From contig NHNW01000022.1 of the NCBI GenBank assembly GCA_002786025.1, positions 1 to 64,000 on the forward strand: a DNA stretch of 64,000 nt, in the 5' to 3' direction. How positions within the stretch are numbered: the first letter of the stretch is position 1; the number at the start of each line of letters is the position of its first letter. A program made the position numbers and the translations under genes. Below the pieces are notes generated by a model. That model saw only the letters and a program-made list of their open reading frames with translations, had not been told where the DNA came from and did not search any database. Source of the stretch: Zasmidium citrigriseum (taxonomy: Eukaryota > Ascomycota > Dothideomycetes > Mycosphaerellales > Mycosphaerellaceae). This document shows positions 37,496-49,040 of the stretch, one piece after another.

Positions 37496-37871
37496 ACATG
37501 CATTTTGCGACGTCATAGCTATTGCGAGGTAAGTATGATATGTTAGTACAGGGGTCCATTAAACTAGCTTTTTGCACTTTAAATGATATGTTGACCTTTT
37601 GGTCCGGCTGGTGATATGAAGGACTCGAGCTCCGGGCGTGGGCCGCAGCTTTTTGCGAAGCAAAGGCTTGGCGACAATGAGCTTCTCGAGCTCTGGAACC
37701 CGACGGGAAGATCTCTTGAGCATTGCATAGTGCATGGATGTGATATGGTCGGAAAATCAATTTTTTTGGTTGGGGCTGTTTTGAGGCTGTATAAGATGGG
37801 AAGGAGCGACCGTAGAAGTGCACTGGCAGTTGGACGAGCTCTCAAAGACACTTATGAGATGCAGTAAACGA
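37496..37871. other. Block boundary and kinase 3' flank
   Basis: At about 37,496 CA and TG return abruptly (first in CATGCATTTTG). The 376 bp up to the kinase stop have ordinary composition and overlapping short open frames on both strands, none with a recognisable protein. Probably kinase 3' UTR plus spacer. No target-site duplication or terminal inverted repeat was seen at the switch. Confidence 0.6.
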
Positions 37872-39246
37872 TCAAAACGATGCATTGGGTATTAAACTCG
37901 AAGATATGGATGTTTCAAGGCCTGCGAAGATGTCAGCGTTACTCTGCAAAAAAGTCGACAAAGCACTCACATCCTCAGCACTCAACCGCCACGCACTCTC
38001 ATAAACTACCAAGGATGCCACCAACTCCCTCGCGCTCTCATCAGCACCAGGCAGAATCTCTCCCCACGACTTGCCAGGATACTTGGTAAAGTTCATCTTC
38101 CCCCAATCCGGCATCTTCGCAGCTTCAGGCCAGACGTCCAGATCCGGCGTTCCTAGTGTCTGAAAGATGCTCTTGATCAAGGCGAGTTCGCTGCCGAGAT
38201 CTCCGGCGTCGAAGAGCGTTTCGCCGTTGAGACAGACGACTTGAGCGGCGACGCAACCGGCGGCCCACATGTCGAGTTTTGAGCCGTAGGATGAGTTTCC
38301 AAAGAGGACTTCGGGTGGACGGTAGGATGTTGTTCCTACGTCGAGGATTTTCTCATCTGAAGGCTCTGATGATGGATCGGATGGTGACCAGGCGATGCCG
38401 AAGTCGGCGAGGTACGCTGGGCCGGAAAGCGATGATAGGAGAATGTTGGAAGGTTTGATGTCCCGGTGTATGATGCCGAGACCGTGTAGGTGTGCGAGAC
38501 CAGAGAAGATATCTCGTAGAATCGATCGACGAGACGAAGAGGTGAGCTTTCGGTCGAAAAGAAGACCGTTGAGATCGTATGGCATGTATGGGAAGGCCAG
38601 AACGAAATGACCACCAGCTTGCTGAAACGTCTCGAGAAGTGGCACTGTATGCTCTCCTTTCGCTGCTGCCAGGATTCGTGCTTCTCTCCTGGAGTCATGA
38701 GGAGGCTGCTCCATGTCTGGCGTGGTGATCTTCAACGCCACTATCTTGGACTTGCCGTCCACAGATACAGAGTCTGGATCCGCAGCCCTGAAGACTTCCG
38801 AAAACAAGCCATCTTTGAAATGCTGGGCGTTGGTGTACTTTCCAATGCGAGCTCCAGTGCTGGGTAGGTTGGGAAAGACATGTTCGTCAACATGCTGATC
38901 TTCAGCTGGTGGTGGGCTTCTCGATTCGGCTTGTGAGAGTAGCAGTTGGACAGTCTTTGCACATAGCTCGTGGTACTCTTTCTTTCATCCATCAGCGATA
39001 GAACGTTGGCGACTGTTTGATGAGAGTTGTACGAGCGATAGAGCATCTTTGCGGGCCGCCTCCTCAGAGGACTTGGCGTATTGAGAGGCCTCTGGAGACT
39101 GACATCCAGGATTGGCGTTCTTGTAAGCAGCGGCGCTGCACAGTGTCAGTCTCTCTTTCTCGAATATCGTTCTGTATCTCTCACATCTTGGATGTCTGGC
39201 TCAGCCGATCTGAGAAGCTGACGCTCTTGCGCCAGTCTTCAGCCAT
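37872..39246 (-). CDS. CDK-like serine/threonine kinase (Csk1-like)
   Basis: Model of 424 aa in three exons: 39,246-39,185, 39,135-39,033 and 38,981-37,872. Introns of 49 nt (GTGAGA...CTGAC...CAG) and 51 nt (GTACAA...CTGAT...AAG) restore one frame from an ATG; the open frame alone would start at a TTG inside the kinase domain. Seen: Ala-Leu-Lys (Lys139), catalytic loop HRDIKPSN (227-234), DFG (248-250), activation segment VGTTSYRPPEVLFG (PPE instead of APE) and DMWAAGC. The nucleotide loop is degenerate (KDGLFSEVF, not GxGxxG). This fits the CMGC/CDK-like group, close to the CAK-activating Csk1 type, but lacks a PSTAIRE helix. The N-terminal 90 residues are not assigned. It shares a 309-bp promoter with PRE2. 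Confidence 0.85.
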
Positions 39247-39555
39247 TTCGGAAACGATGTGCGTATCATTTCAATGCAAAATCAAGGTCGACAGACACGA
39301 TACAATCGATTTGACATTTTGTGCTAGTTCAGGAGGATGCACGTGAGAACGTGTTGGTGAGGTCAAAGCGACGCTCGGACCAGCTCCAACGCAAGCCGTC
39401 GTCGCCTTGAGCTTCAGCTTCCAGAGCTCCAACACATCGACAAACACCCAACAACGACATCCAAACATCGCCCATCTCCCCGACTACCACCCTCATCCTC
39501 TTCATCGCCGAATCAACACGAATCTCGACAACACACGCAAATTTCCGACGTCAAG
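39247..39555. promoter_or_regulatory. Divergent promoter, kinase / PRE2
   Basis: 309 bp between the two start codons with no coding content, so both 5' UTRs and promoters must lie here. CAAC/CATC-rich leader sequence precedes PRE2. No proteasome-type PACE element was found by eye. Confidence 0.6.
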
Positions 39556-40474
39556 ATGGACGCGCTGGTGGCCAAGTACAGCGGCCCAGCGCACCAGGAG
39601 ACATTCGCCGACGACGACGAGCAACAACTCGCCCAGGACACCCAACCAAATCTCTCCCTCCAGTTCGCCCTCCCGCCCATCGCATCATCACAACAATGGC
39701 TGCGCGCCATGACCGACGACAACTCCAACCCCAACTGCCCCATCAAGATTGCCCACGGAACCACCACTCTGGCCTTCCGCTTTAAGGGCGGCATCATCGT
39801 GGCCACGGACTCAAGAGCAACGGCAGGAAACTGGATTGCCAGTCAGACAGTGAAGAAGGTCATTGAGATCAACAGCTGTTTGCTGGGTACGATGGCTGGT
39901 GGTGCTGCGGTAAGATATGGCCACAAGTGTGGGATAGAAGATCATGACTGACGAGGATGATTTACAGGACTGCCAATATTGGCTGGCATACCTAGGCATG
40001 CAATGCCGTCTCCACGAACTCCGCCACAAGCGCCGCATCACAGTCTGCGCCGCCTCGAAGATCCTCGCCAACCTCGTCTACAGCTACAAAGGCATGGGCC
40101 TCAGCATGGGCACCATGTGCGCGGGCGTCACGCCATCTGAGGGTCCTGCCCTCTACTACATCGACAGCGACGGCACTCGGTTATCCGGCAACCTGTTCTG
40201 TGTGGGATCCGGTCAGACATTCGCATACGGTGTGCTGGACGCTCAGTACAGCTACGACTTGTCAGATGAGGATGCGCTAGAGCTGGGACGGCGGAGTATC
40301 TTGGCTGCCACGCACAGGGATGCTTTCTCTGGTGGTTTCATCAACTTGTACCACGTGAAGGAAGATGGATGGGTCAAGCATGGCTTCACGGATACCAACG
40401 GCGTCTTCTGGGATACCAAGCTCAACAAGGGCGAGTTCTCCAACGTCACGGCGAACTTTGACGACCGCGTGTAA
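39556..40474 (+). CDS. PRE2: 20S proteasome subunit beta-5 (Pre2)
   Basis: Two exons, 39,556-39,909 and 39,968-40,474, joined in phase 0 across a 58-nt intron (GTAAGA, branch GACTGAC, CAG); product 286 aa, the usual length. The propeptide ends at HG68, exposing Thr69, the N-terminal nucleophile of the mature chymotrypsin-like subunit. Asp17 (TDSRAT) and Lys33 (TVKKV) of the mature numbering are present, as is the [12 protein letters not shown] segment near the end. Acts in the inner ring of the 20S core particle. Very confident family call. Confidence 0.97.
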
Positions 40475-41142
40475 GCACACAGTTGAACGCATGGGATGGG
40501 CGATGACACGGATGGTTTGGGAATGTAGTTATACTGGGACTGTGATACTAGCTTCAGCCAGCATTGCATGAATGAAATGCGGTAGCAAGCCGCTCTAGAA
40601 CAGCTTGAATGTACACTAACGTGTCTGTCGCGTGTGTTCAAATACCCATTGCAGTTGAGGAAGTTGCTCTTCGGGATCCTGCCGAGGCCCATGCACTTTC
40701 ACTTCACCTCATGTCGTGAAACTTAGTTTGGGCCGCACTTTCCTTAAACATCGATTCTGAGTACTTCTCACCTCCAACATGCAGTTTTGACAATCAAATG
40801 CCCAAGACATAGAAGCCAGGCACTATCGCGGCTTTATTCACCAATACGGATCAATGACCGAACCGAGGAAGTGAGACTTGAGCTTGGGAGGCGACAAGGA
40901 TTTCTACGGCCGCAATTCAATGCCTTGACTTCACGAATACAAGAGCTATCCCCGACATCATCCATCATCATCCGCCATCCTCTACGTACTCACACCTACT
41001 TCAATTTTACAGTCTGACGGAGACCGCGGATCACCACCGAAAGGATTATACGAGACAGCCATCCATCCAGCCGGATCAAGTGGCACCGATATCCAACACC
41101 AAACTGAAGAACCATCAGGACAAACTCGCAAGATCAACAAAC
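40475..41142. other. Intergenic, PRE2 to oxidoreductase
   Basis: 668 bp holding the PRE2 3' UTR and the oxidoreductase promoter and leader (CAACAAACATGG at the start). No further gene recognised. Confidence 0.6.
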
Positions 41143-42256
41143 ATGGCCCTCTCCTCAACCTACAAAGCAATCCACCTCGCCCAACGTCCCACAGACGCCA
41201 TAAACCCCCAAACCTTCGCCCTCAAAACCCACCCCACCCCCTCCCCCTCCACCCTAAGAGATGGCCAAGTCCTCTACAAACCGCACTACCTCTCCCTGGA
41301 CCCCGCCATGCGCGGCTGGCTCAACGACGTGCGCTCCTACATCCCACCGGTCCAAATCGGAGCCATAATGCGCGGCGTGGGAGTAGGCACAATCCTCGCC
41401 TCCAAGTCTTCGAATTTCAAGGAAGGGGACGTCGTCTATGCCCCGAGCGGCTGGACTGAGATCGCGGTCATCAATGGGAAGGATGTGGAGAAGATTTCGC
41501 CGTTGCCGCCGAAAGCGAGGATGACGGATTATATCGGCGTTCTTGGGATGCCGGGTTTGACGGCTTACTTCGGGATTCTTAACGTCGGACAGGTCAAAGC
41601 CGGAGACTTCGTCGTGGTTTCTGGAGCTGCGGGTGCGACGGGGAGTGTTGTTGGCCAGATTGCCAAGTTGAAAGGCGCAAAGGTGTTGGGTATCGCGGGG
41701 AGTGAGGAGAAGTGTCGATGGCTGGTGGAGGAGTTGGGTTTCGATGCGGCGTTGAATTACAAAGCCAAGGACTTCGCGAAGCAGTTCAGGGCGTCGACGA
41801 AGCAGCTGATCGATGTCTTCTTTGACAATGTTGGAGGCGAGGTGTTGGATTTGGCGCTGGGAAGGGCGAAGGAGCATGCGAGGTTTGTTATGGTAAGTCC
41901 TGCGCAACATTCCCCAATCACCCGTCCTTTTACTAACTATACAATCACAGTGCGGCGGCATCTCCCAATACAACACCAAAAACGCCCAAGGCCCCAAGAA
42001 CTACCTCATGATCGTCACAATGCGGATCCGAATGGAAGGATTCGTAGTCTTCGACTATGCGAAGGAGTATCCCAAAGCGCAGAGGGAATTGGCGCAGTGG
42101 TTGAGTGAAGGGAAGATCAAGAGGCAGGAAACGATTATGAAGGGTGGGATTGAAAAGATGCCCGAGGCGTTGCAGGCGCTTTATGCGGGTGTGAATACCG
42201 GCAAGCTGATGGTTGAGGTCTCGCCGCCTGATGCGAAGCTGCAGGCGAAGCTGTGA
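41143..42256 (+). CDS. NADP-dependent MDR oxidoreductase (zinc-independent)
   Basis: Exons 41,143-41,892 and 41,951-42,256 (58-nt intron, GTAAGT, branch ACTAAC, CAG), phase 0, 351 aa. I start at the ATG at 41,143 (AACATGG context, and the conserved family N-terminus follows); an in-frame ATG 63 nt upstream would add 21 unconserved residues. Seen: SLDPAMRGW (51-59), substrate-side GVLGMPGLTAYFG (132-144) and the Rossmann motif GAAGATGSVVGQ (161-172), then GFDAALNYK and FDNVGG. No catalytic zinc cysteines. These mark the leukotriene B4 dehydrogenase / prostaglandin reductase / YncB-like group that reduces enones with NADPH. The physiological substrate is unknown. Confidence 0.92.
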
Positions 42257-42565
42257 GAGGTTCGAGATCACTATTCTCGGTGTTCCGGTCAAGATAGAAG
42301 ATGTCTCGAGCAATCCCCAACTTTCTCGAGAAGGACAAGAGTTCAAGAAGCCCTCTAATAGCTTAGGGTCGGATACTCTCGCAGAGAGAGCTAATCATCC
42401 ACTTCAAACGGAAGAAGGAGAGTATAGGAAGCATAGCGAGAGCAAGCTTGAACGATGAATGTTCAAGAATGATATTACAACAAGCTATACCTCCCCAGTA
42501 CAAAAATCCAAAAGCTGGGTATCGTCGCTCTTTCTTCAAACAACCGGCCGTCGATATGCATGCAC
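42257..42565. other. Convergent 3' flanks
   Basis: 309 bp between two converging genes. No coding sequence or terminator hairpin recognised. Confidence 0.5.
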
Positions 42566-43593
42566 TTATTCCTGCTTCTCAAGATCCTCTACTGGCTGAG
42601 TGGCCTTGGTGTCCTTCCAGAAATGGCTGAGGTCGCCAATGGGGATGTTGATGCCGATGCGCATCTCGGCGGCCATCATGGCGACGACGATCCACCATCC
42701 GAGGACTGAGACTACGAAGAGGAGAGCACCGGCGGCCTGAAGTCATGTCAGCACTATGTATGTGGAGGACAGTGGGTATTTGCTTACCGTTTGGCAGTTT
42801 CCAGCAGTGGTGTAGTCACCGGTGGCAGTGCTGAAGTAGGCACCAGAAAGAGTCCACACTGCGGCAGCGGCGAGGAAGAAGATACCGGCGAAGACGGCGT
42901 TGGTCTTGAGGGCGAAGATGAGGTAGGTCAGGAAGGCGAAGCCCCAGCTATTGATCAGCGTTAGCTTTGCCTCTTTCCAAGGACCGATCCTGGTGATACG
43001 TACACAACGCAGTAGAGACCAATGACGGTATTGTAGGCTGGGCTCGATGCACCCTCAGTCGCGTTGGTGCCATCGGAGGAGTAGTAGGCTGCGAGACCGA
43101 GGCTTGGGAGTTGGAGCATTCCGAAGGAGAGCCAGAAGACGGCGAAGAGCGAAGTGGCCATCATTGGGTAGAAGTTGCCCATGATCCAGTTGAAGATCGC
43201 AGCCAGAGTCAACATCAGAGGGCCAACGAACTGCGCAACACTCAGCAATAGACCATTTCATCGAGTGAGATCAGCACTTACGAAAAAGATACCAACGACA
43301 GCCGGAAACCCGCTCGCACCGCCCCATCCCATAAGAATCATGGAGAAGGTGAAGGTGCTGATAACGAAACCAACCAATCCCATAGGCGTTGGGTTCGCAG
43401 GTCCATTTGCCCAGCTCGTAGTATACTGAGGAATCTTGGGCTGGAGGTACAACTTCTCGAACAGCTCCGGCGAGATGGTCATGCCGGTCTGCGTGTGGCC
43501 CAGGTTCGTGTGGTGAACCTGGTGCTGCTCGGCCTTCATGCCAGGCTCGATACCGTCGGTGCTAGAGGAGACGCGATGAGAGGGCGCAGACAT
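42566..43593 (-). CDS. GPR1/FUN34/YaaH acetate/ammonium transporter
   Basis: Four exons: 43,593-43,282, 43,230-43,004, 42,947-42,788 and 42,736-42,566; introns of 51, 56 and 51 nt. The second donor is GTACGT after TGCGTTGT; this is the only choice that keeps the frame into WGFAFLTYLIFA. Product 289 aa. Seen: cytosolic N-terminus, family motif NPTPMG (67-72, usual NPxPxG), and six hydrophobic segments including FVISTFTFSMILMGW, GPLMLTLAAIFNWIMG, LFAVFWLSFGMLQ and FVVSVLGWWIVVAM. Known: this family moves acetate and is linked to ammonium export at the plasma membrane. Divergent from RUB1. Confidence 0.93.
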
Positions 43594-44825
43594 TTTGATG
43601 GTGTTGCGGGAAGGGGGGAGGAGCGAACGACGAGGAGTAAACGAGCGTGTCGACTACAACGAGGTTGAAGTAGCCGTCCCCTCGCTCGCCACGGGGAGGA
43701 GAAGCATTTTGAACGTCTCCCGCGCGGTTTCTCTCAATGCTTTCCTAGCTGCATACACCCATACTGGTGATCGACTAGCAGGACGGCTCGCGTGATGGTG
43801 CGAGGAGCTAGGACGTTGAGACACGTGGTCGACCAGGCTGTCAGTGTGGAGGGTGGTATAGGCGGCGTTCGTCCAGCAAACCAGATTGCATAGGGGACAT
43901 AACTGTGCATCCGGCCCCAGGGTGTTCAAAGTCTTTCTTGTCATCGGCGTGACCCGATGGAGCAGACGAATCGGACCGGGCTATTTTATATGGGGCGCTG
44001 GGGCCGAGTCAGGCCTTGCCTGTATGCGAGTGCTCGAGCGTTGGAGATCTTTTACCCACATGAGGTTTAAGCGACATGAAATCGATTGGGGGTGTTCGTA
44101 TGCTGTCCAAGTGCCGCGGTTGATGCCCAGAGTCTAAGCTTACGGGAGAACATGTTCAGTCTTGGGAAGAAGCCTTGTGAACCTGTTCTTAGGGTGAGCT
44201 TATCAGTGCGAAGGATGAACGTGATCGAAACAATGCTTTTTGAGAGACTATGAACAGAATGGGAAAACAGATAGGAGGGAAATATCGCCACGTCCGAACA
44301 AGCGCGAGTTTTGTCCAGGAGAGCCCATGAACAGCAGTATTTGGCGTCTGAGGAGGAAATTTCGACTTGCATTGGTGTGCCTCTCTATCGGGTTCTGGTA
44401 AAGGTGCGCTTCCATATGTGTTGTGATTGGCAAATGGCAGACTATTGCCCATATCGTCATGAACGATCATGTCCCCGTCTGCCTCTTGGGTCGAGTGCCG
44501 GTGGCGGCCACCAGGACCAAGTATCTGCTGTCAATGCGATGAGCGGCCGCATCGATACTCTGAGGACTCAGGTAGTGTTCTGTTTAACATGTGAAAGGGA
44601 GGGCACTAGGTTGTTGGCATGTGAAGAAGCAGAAGCAAGACCATCAAAGTCAGAGCAAGTGAAGGAATTGGGCTTGGCAACGGCCGGCTGCCTGCCCCGC
44701 CGAACGTCACCTCTTTCAAAGCACCAGCCTCTCACCAACAAACATCCAAACACATACACAGCCCCTCTCAAATACCACTTACTCCTTCAACAACCTCTCC
44801 AAACCCTCCAGAGAACTCAGCGACC
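43594..44825. promoter_or_regulatory. Long divergent intergenic region, transporter / RUB1
   Basis: 1.2 kb between divergent start codons. Several overlapping open frames up to 190 codons exist but none reads as a known protein and none has intron support. A pyrimidine- and CA-rich leader (44,700-44,820) precedes RUB1. The length is compatible with a nutrient-regulated transporter promoter; no specific site recognised. Confidence 0.5.
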
Positions 44826-45178
44826 ATGCAAATCAAGTACATATCCATCTCCCTATCACCAGCCCCACAAGCGCATGGACTAACCACCCCTCACAGAGTC
44901 CGCACCCTCACCGGCAAAGAGATCGAACTCGACATCGAGCCCGACTACAGAGTACCTACCTCCCCACCATCACCACCTCATCAAACACTCACTCACAAAA
45001 CCTACAGGTCCAAAAGATAAAAGAGCGCGTCGAAGAAAAAGAAGGCATCCCCCCAGTCCAGCAACGTCTGATCTACGGCGGCAAGCAGATGAACGACGAG
45101 AAGACGGCCGCCGAGTACAACCTCGAGGGCGGTGCGACGCTGCATTTGGTGTTGGCGTTGAGAGGTGGTATGGCATGA
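44826..45178 (+). CDS. RUB1: NEDD8/Rub1 ubiquitin-like modifier
   Basis: Three exons, 44,826-44,836 (11 nt), 44,897-44,951 and 45,008-45,178, with 60- and 56-nt introns (both GTAC donors). Product 78 aa: [19 protein letters not shown], then [20 protein letters not shown] and a tail ending LRGG-MA. Two residues after the diglycine must be removed before E1 activation. NEDD8 rather than ubiquitin is shown by [12 protein letters not shown] and [17 protein letters not shown]. It modifies cullins, activating SCF-type ubiquitin ligases. The first intron splits codon four. Confidence 0.96.
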
Positions 45179-45545
45179 GCAAGATGGTGGAGGAAAGGTG
45201 AAGGGGAGGGACGGAGGAATGCGACGATGATACCAATGAAGCAAGCATACGGGAAGGCGTTTTCTTTACGGAGCGAAGCGAGTCATTGCAGAGGCAGAGG
45301 CAGAGGCCATCATCCGGCTCTGGATCGGGCATATCAGGAGCTCTTCTGACGGAGAGCGAGGACGAGATAGAGCTGTGGATATGTGAGTAAGCATGACTCT
45401 TTTTCTGAGATCAAAGGTCAAGGACAAGCTTTGCATCCATTCACATTATACAAATCAGACCCTCCCAACAGGTCCTCATATCCACACGCTGCTTTGCCAG
45501 ACGCCAAACACCATACACAAGCCCTCAGTCATCTCATCTCATCAT
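45179..45545. other. Convergent 3' flanks, RUB1 / MCM4
   Basis: 367 bp with no recognisable gene; the 3' UTRs of two converging genes. Confidence 0.5.
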
Positions 45546-48500
45546 CTAGGGAACACCGGTAACACGGCGAATACTCCTCCTGGGTCCTTCACCAACAACC
45601 TGCACCTTGCCCTCCTGTTCCAAACTCCTCACAGCGTCCGCAAACTCCTGTCCCTCCACAGGCACGGAGCTCTGCTCGCTGAGCGTCCTCACAACATCGC
45701 CATAGCGAGCACTGGCTCCTCCAGCGCGAAGCATCTCGTCCAGGACGCTCAGTACGCCATTCTTCAGATCTTCCTTGCGCTTCCTCTCGCTGGCTGACGT
45801 GCCCTCAGTCAAGAGACCCATATCAATCAGGCCAGTGCGTGCGTCGGTTGCGGCTTGCTTGAGAGCAGACTGGATCAATCGGACGGCTTCTTCGACGTCG
45901 GACTCCTCGACAGTCTCACTCAATCGCATCTTGGCATGGGCCTCGGAAAGACGGATCATGCTCTCGAGTTGACGAGTCGTGGCGGTGATTCGACGCTCGG
46001 CGGCGCGAATATCCTCGCCCAGTTTACGCATCGCTACGTATGAACGTACGAGGGCATCGGCAGCAGGTTGCGTGATCTTCGGGTGGACATTGGCGCGGGC
46101 GTATGAGATGTATGATGTCAGGAATTCGACGGGCTGTCACGATGTCAGTGATTGCAGAAGGTCGTGAAGGTCAGATGTAACTCACCAGAATCTCTTCCCT
46201 GGCAGCGTTCTCGGGGTTGTCTTCCAAGTACATGCCAACCAAATGCCTCGCCAGCTTGCGATCAGCCGACTCATCGATGCGATCAAGCACAAGATAGACA
46301 AGGTCGAATCTCGACAAGAGCGTGGGCGGAAGATCTATGTTCTGAGGCACAGGCAGGTTGGGGTTATACTTGCTTCCAATCGGGTTAGCAGAGGCAAGAA
46401 TGCTTGTTCTGGCATTCAAGGTCGTGATGATGCCGGCCTTTGCAATGGAGACGGTCTGCTGCTCCATCACTTCGTGCAGGACTGATCTGGTCGCATCTGA
46501 CATCTTGTCGAACTCGTCAATGCAGCAGACACCACCGTCACTCAGGACGAGAGCACCAGACTCCAAGACCAAGCTGCGCGTCTCTGGATCCCGGGTAACA
46601 TATGCTGTCAAACCGACAGCAGATGAACCCTTGCCAGATGTATAGACACCACGAGGTGCGATCTTGTGAACGTACTCCAGCATCTTGGACTTCGCAGTGG
46701 AGGGATCTCCGCAAAGCAGGACGTTGATGTCGCCACGGTACTTGGGAGAGCCACCCTTCTCGAAGCTCTTGTTCGTACCCCCAAAAAGTTGTAGGAGAAT
46801 GCCCTTTTTCACATCGTCCATCTCGTTGATCGAAGGAGCGAGTGATCTCGAAAGCAGCTCATAGACATCGTCCCTGGCTGCAGTGGCTCTGATCTTGGCC
46901 TCCTCCTCTTCGCTGACCTTGCGAACTTCTTCGCTGCTACCAGCAGCCTGCTCAGCAAGCTCTTCTTCGATTGTAGATGGATCAATGCCCATGCGACGCT
47001 TATCAACTTTCTGGACATGCAGGCAATCCACATACGTCTTGAAGATGTTCTTGACTGACCGCTGGCGTGGGTTCACTCGGACCTGGTTGCACTTGAAGAT
47101 ACCAGTAATCTCCACGCGATCACCAGCCTTGCACACATCTACGAGTTCGTCATACGAGCACAAGCTCACGGAGTGTGGCGTCTGGCCGTCAGGAACAGAG
47201 TCGGGAGTCTCCTGCAATTTGATGACTTGCTTGTCCGCGAATCCAGATCGGTTGTGCACAATCTGCATGCTGTTGCTGGCGCTGCACACCTCACGAGGGC
47301 AACGGGTGGGCTCGGCGATCTTGCCACGGTCAATGTCGACCTTGACGGTATGATGACAAACCGAGCAGCGGAAGAAGGCATCCTTCATGTCAGGGATGAT
47401 GGGAGTCGTTCGAATGACCAGGCCCTTGATCGAAACCAGCTGGTCCATGTCACCCGGATTGAGATCCCGCAAGTTGATGGTCTTGTCCAGTCCGAACGGC
47501 CTGCATCTGTAAACAGTCTGCTCAACCTCCGCAACGAGATCGTGTTCGTCCGCTGGTGCAGCGGGCTGTGCCTGAGTTGGTGTTCGGCCACCCATGTGAT
47601 CAACATCCGAGCTGGGCATTGGTGGCATAGAGCTGGAATTCCTCTCGCGCGGTTGTTGAGACTGCTGCGATCGCCTCTCGCTCATCTTCTTCTCAGCTAG
47701 CTCAACCATGGTGTCCTTGACTGCAGTATCAATCACAGGAACGATTTCGCTGGGATACGATTGCAGCTGATGCCACAGCTTCCTCGTTCCTGGGTACGAT
47801 TTCAAGTTCCTGCAGTCCAGATAGAAGGCCTTCGTGCCCAGCTCCAACATTGTGTCCAACATGTTCAAGTACTCTTTCTCGAGACCTGGGTGTCCAGCAG
47901 CCAGTGTCTCGCCCTGCAAAATCTCGCCATCCTGGATCATGCGGTATTTCTTCTGGAAGTTGTGGAGGAAATCTTTCATGGCCGACCAAGAATCTGTGAT
48001 GGATACGTCTGTGCCCCAAATATATCTTGTCGATCTTCCACCCAAAGCGGCGGCATCTGAGGTATTCGGGTTGACATTAGAGAAGGTAGCTGTATCTGAG
48101 CCACCTTGAACGGGAACACCGTTCTCATCGACGAAAAGCTGGCGTCTGCGTCCGCTGCTTTCGAGCAAGTCGGAGTTGATGTCGTGTCTTCGCTCTCTCG
48201 CGCTAGGAGCACCACCAGACAAGCCAGATCGCACGAAAAGACCAGACGAGCTAGTACGATCGGGGCGCTGCCCGTTTGCTGCTGGCGTAGCTGCATCTGA
48301 GCTGGGTCCATAATGAATGGGCGATGAATCTAGCACTGTCATCAGAACAACTTTCCCCCTTTCTACATTAACCCAAACAACTCACCACCAATACCCCCAT
48401 TCGCCCTCGGCGTCCTCCCACCCTCACTACTCTGCACACCCGGCGTCGGCGCATCAGCTCGCTGTCTCAACGGACTGCTCCCAACGCCATTGGCAGCAGG

Positions 48501-48809
48501 AACGTTCAAACTCTGGCTCTGGCTCTGGCTCTGCGATCCCGCAGGCGAACTCCTGAAAAACAGCGGCGAGCTCGTGGGCGGCGCTTGACTCTGGCTGTTG
48601 GAGTTCTGGCTTGCTCTTGGAGTCCCTTGCTGCGATGCAGCGTTGGCTTCGGATTGGAGCTGACTGTTGGCGGCGTCGACGTCGGGAAGGGGAGGGTCGC
48701 TCATGGGCGGCTCGGAGGAGCGAGGTTGTTGGGAGGCACGCTGGCTGCGGCGTTGGGGTGTGTTGTTCTGAGACGAACGAGTCGTTCGCCGTGAAGCTGG
48801 CGACGACAT
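45546..48809 (-). CDS. MCM4: DNA replication licensing factor MCM4
   Basis: Three exons: 48,809-48,386, 48,335-46,186 and 46,133-45,546; introns of 50 and 52 nt (both GTGAGT). Product 1,053 aa. The first 200 residues are Ser/Gln/Pro-rich with many SP and SQ sites, as expected for the Cdc7-Dbf4 target tail. Zinc finger CX2C...CX4C at Cys465, 468, 487 and 492; Walker A GDPSTAKSK (684-692); Walker B CIDEFDKM (from 746); arginine finger SRFD (826-829); winged-helix C-terminus. IHYGPSS after the tail and the overall order are MCM4-specific. It is a subunit of the MCM2-7 helicase. It shares a 231-bp promoter with the tubulin cofactor; an MCB box lies there. Confidence 0.97.
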
Positions 48810-49040
48810 AGTTGCGATGTGATTGTGTGGTGTTGGTGTGAAAGTGTAGCAAAGGGCAGAGAGAGAAGCGGGATCGAAACGAGAGGGGAGAAATCACGTC
48901 GCGTCGTTCGCGCCTTCCACGCGACGACCGACGCGTAAAGTGGACGGGACCAACCGCCGCCGCCCAGATCCAAATCCATCCCACCAACAACTTGGAAGTC
49001 CTGCCAGGGAACACAAGAAACAGTATCAACACACGCAAAG
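48810..49040. promoter_or_regulatory. Divergent promoter MCM4 / TBCA with MCB box
   Basis: The 231-bp spacer contains ACGCGT at 48,931-48,936, the MluI cell-cycle box bound by MBF (Mbp1-Swi6 / Res-Cdc10) in yeasts, and TTCGCGCC at 48,907-48,914, an E2F/SBF-like sequence. In yeasts MCM genes are transcribed at G1/S or M/G1. Inference: MCM4 is cell-cycle regulated through these sites; whether the tubulin cofactor is coregulated is open. Confidence 0.6.

Noticed and set aside
37616..37867. Small ORFs on both strands between the RIP block and the kinase
   Set aside because: Overlapping frames on both strands, none conserved-looking; more likely kinase 3' UTR.
41080..41142. Upstream in-frame ATG of the oxidoreductase
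   Set aside because: It adds 21 residues not typical of the family; the ATG at 41,143 has better context and fits the conserved N-terminus.
44311..44883. 190-codon open frame upstream of and across the RUB1 start
   Set aside because: Low-complexity reading, overlaps the RUB1 leader and first exon, no recognisable domain.
46883..47700. Long antisense frames over MCM4
   Set aside because: Shadows of the MCM4 reading frame; MCM4 motifs on the other strand are decisive.
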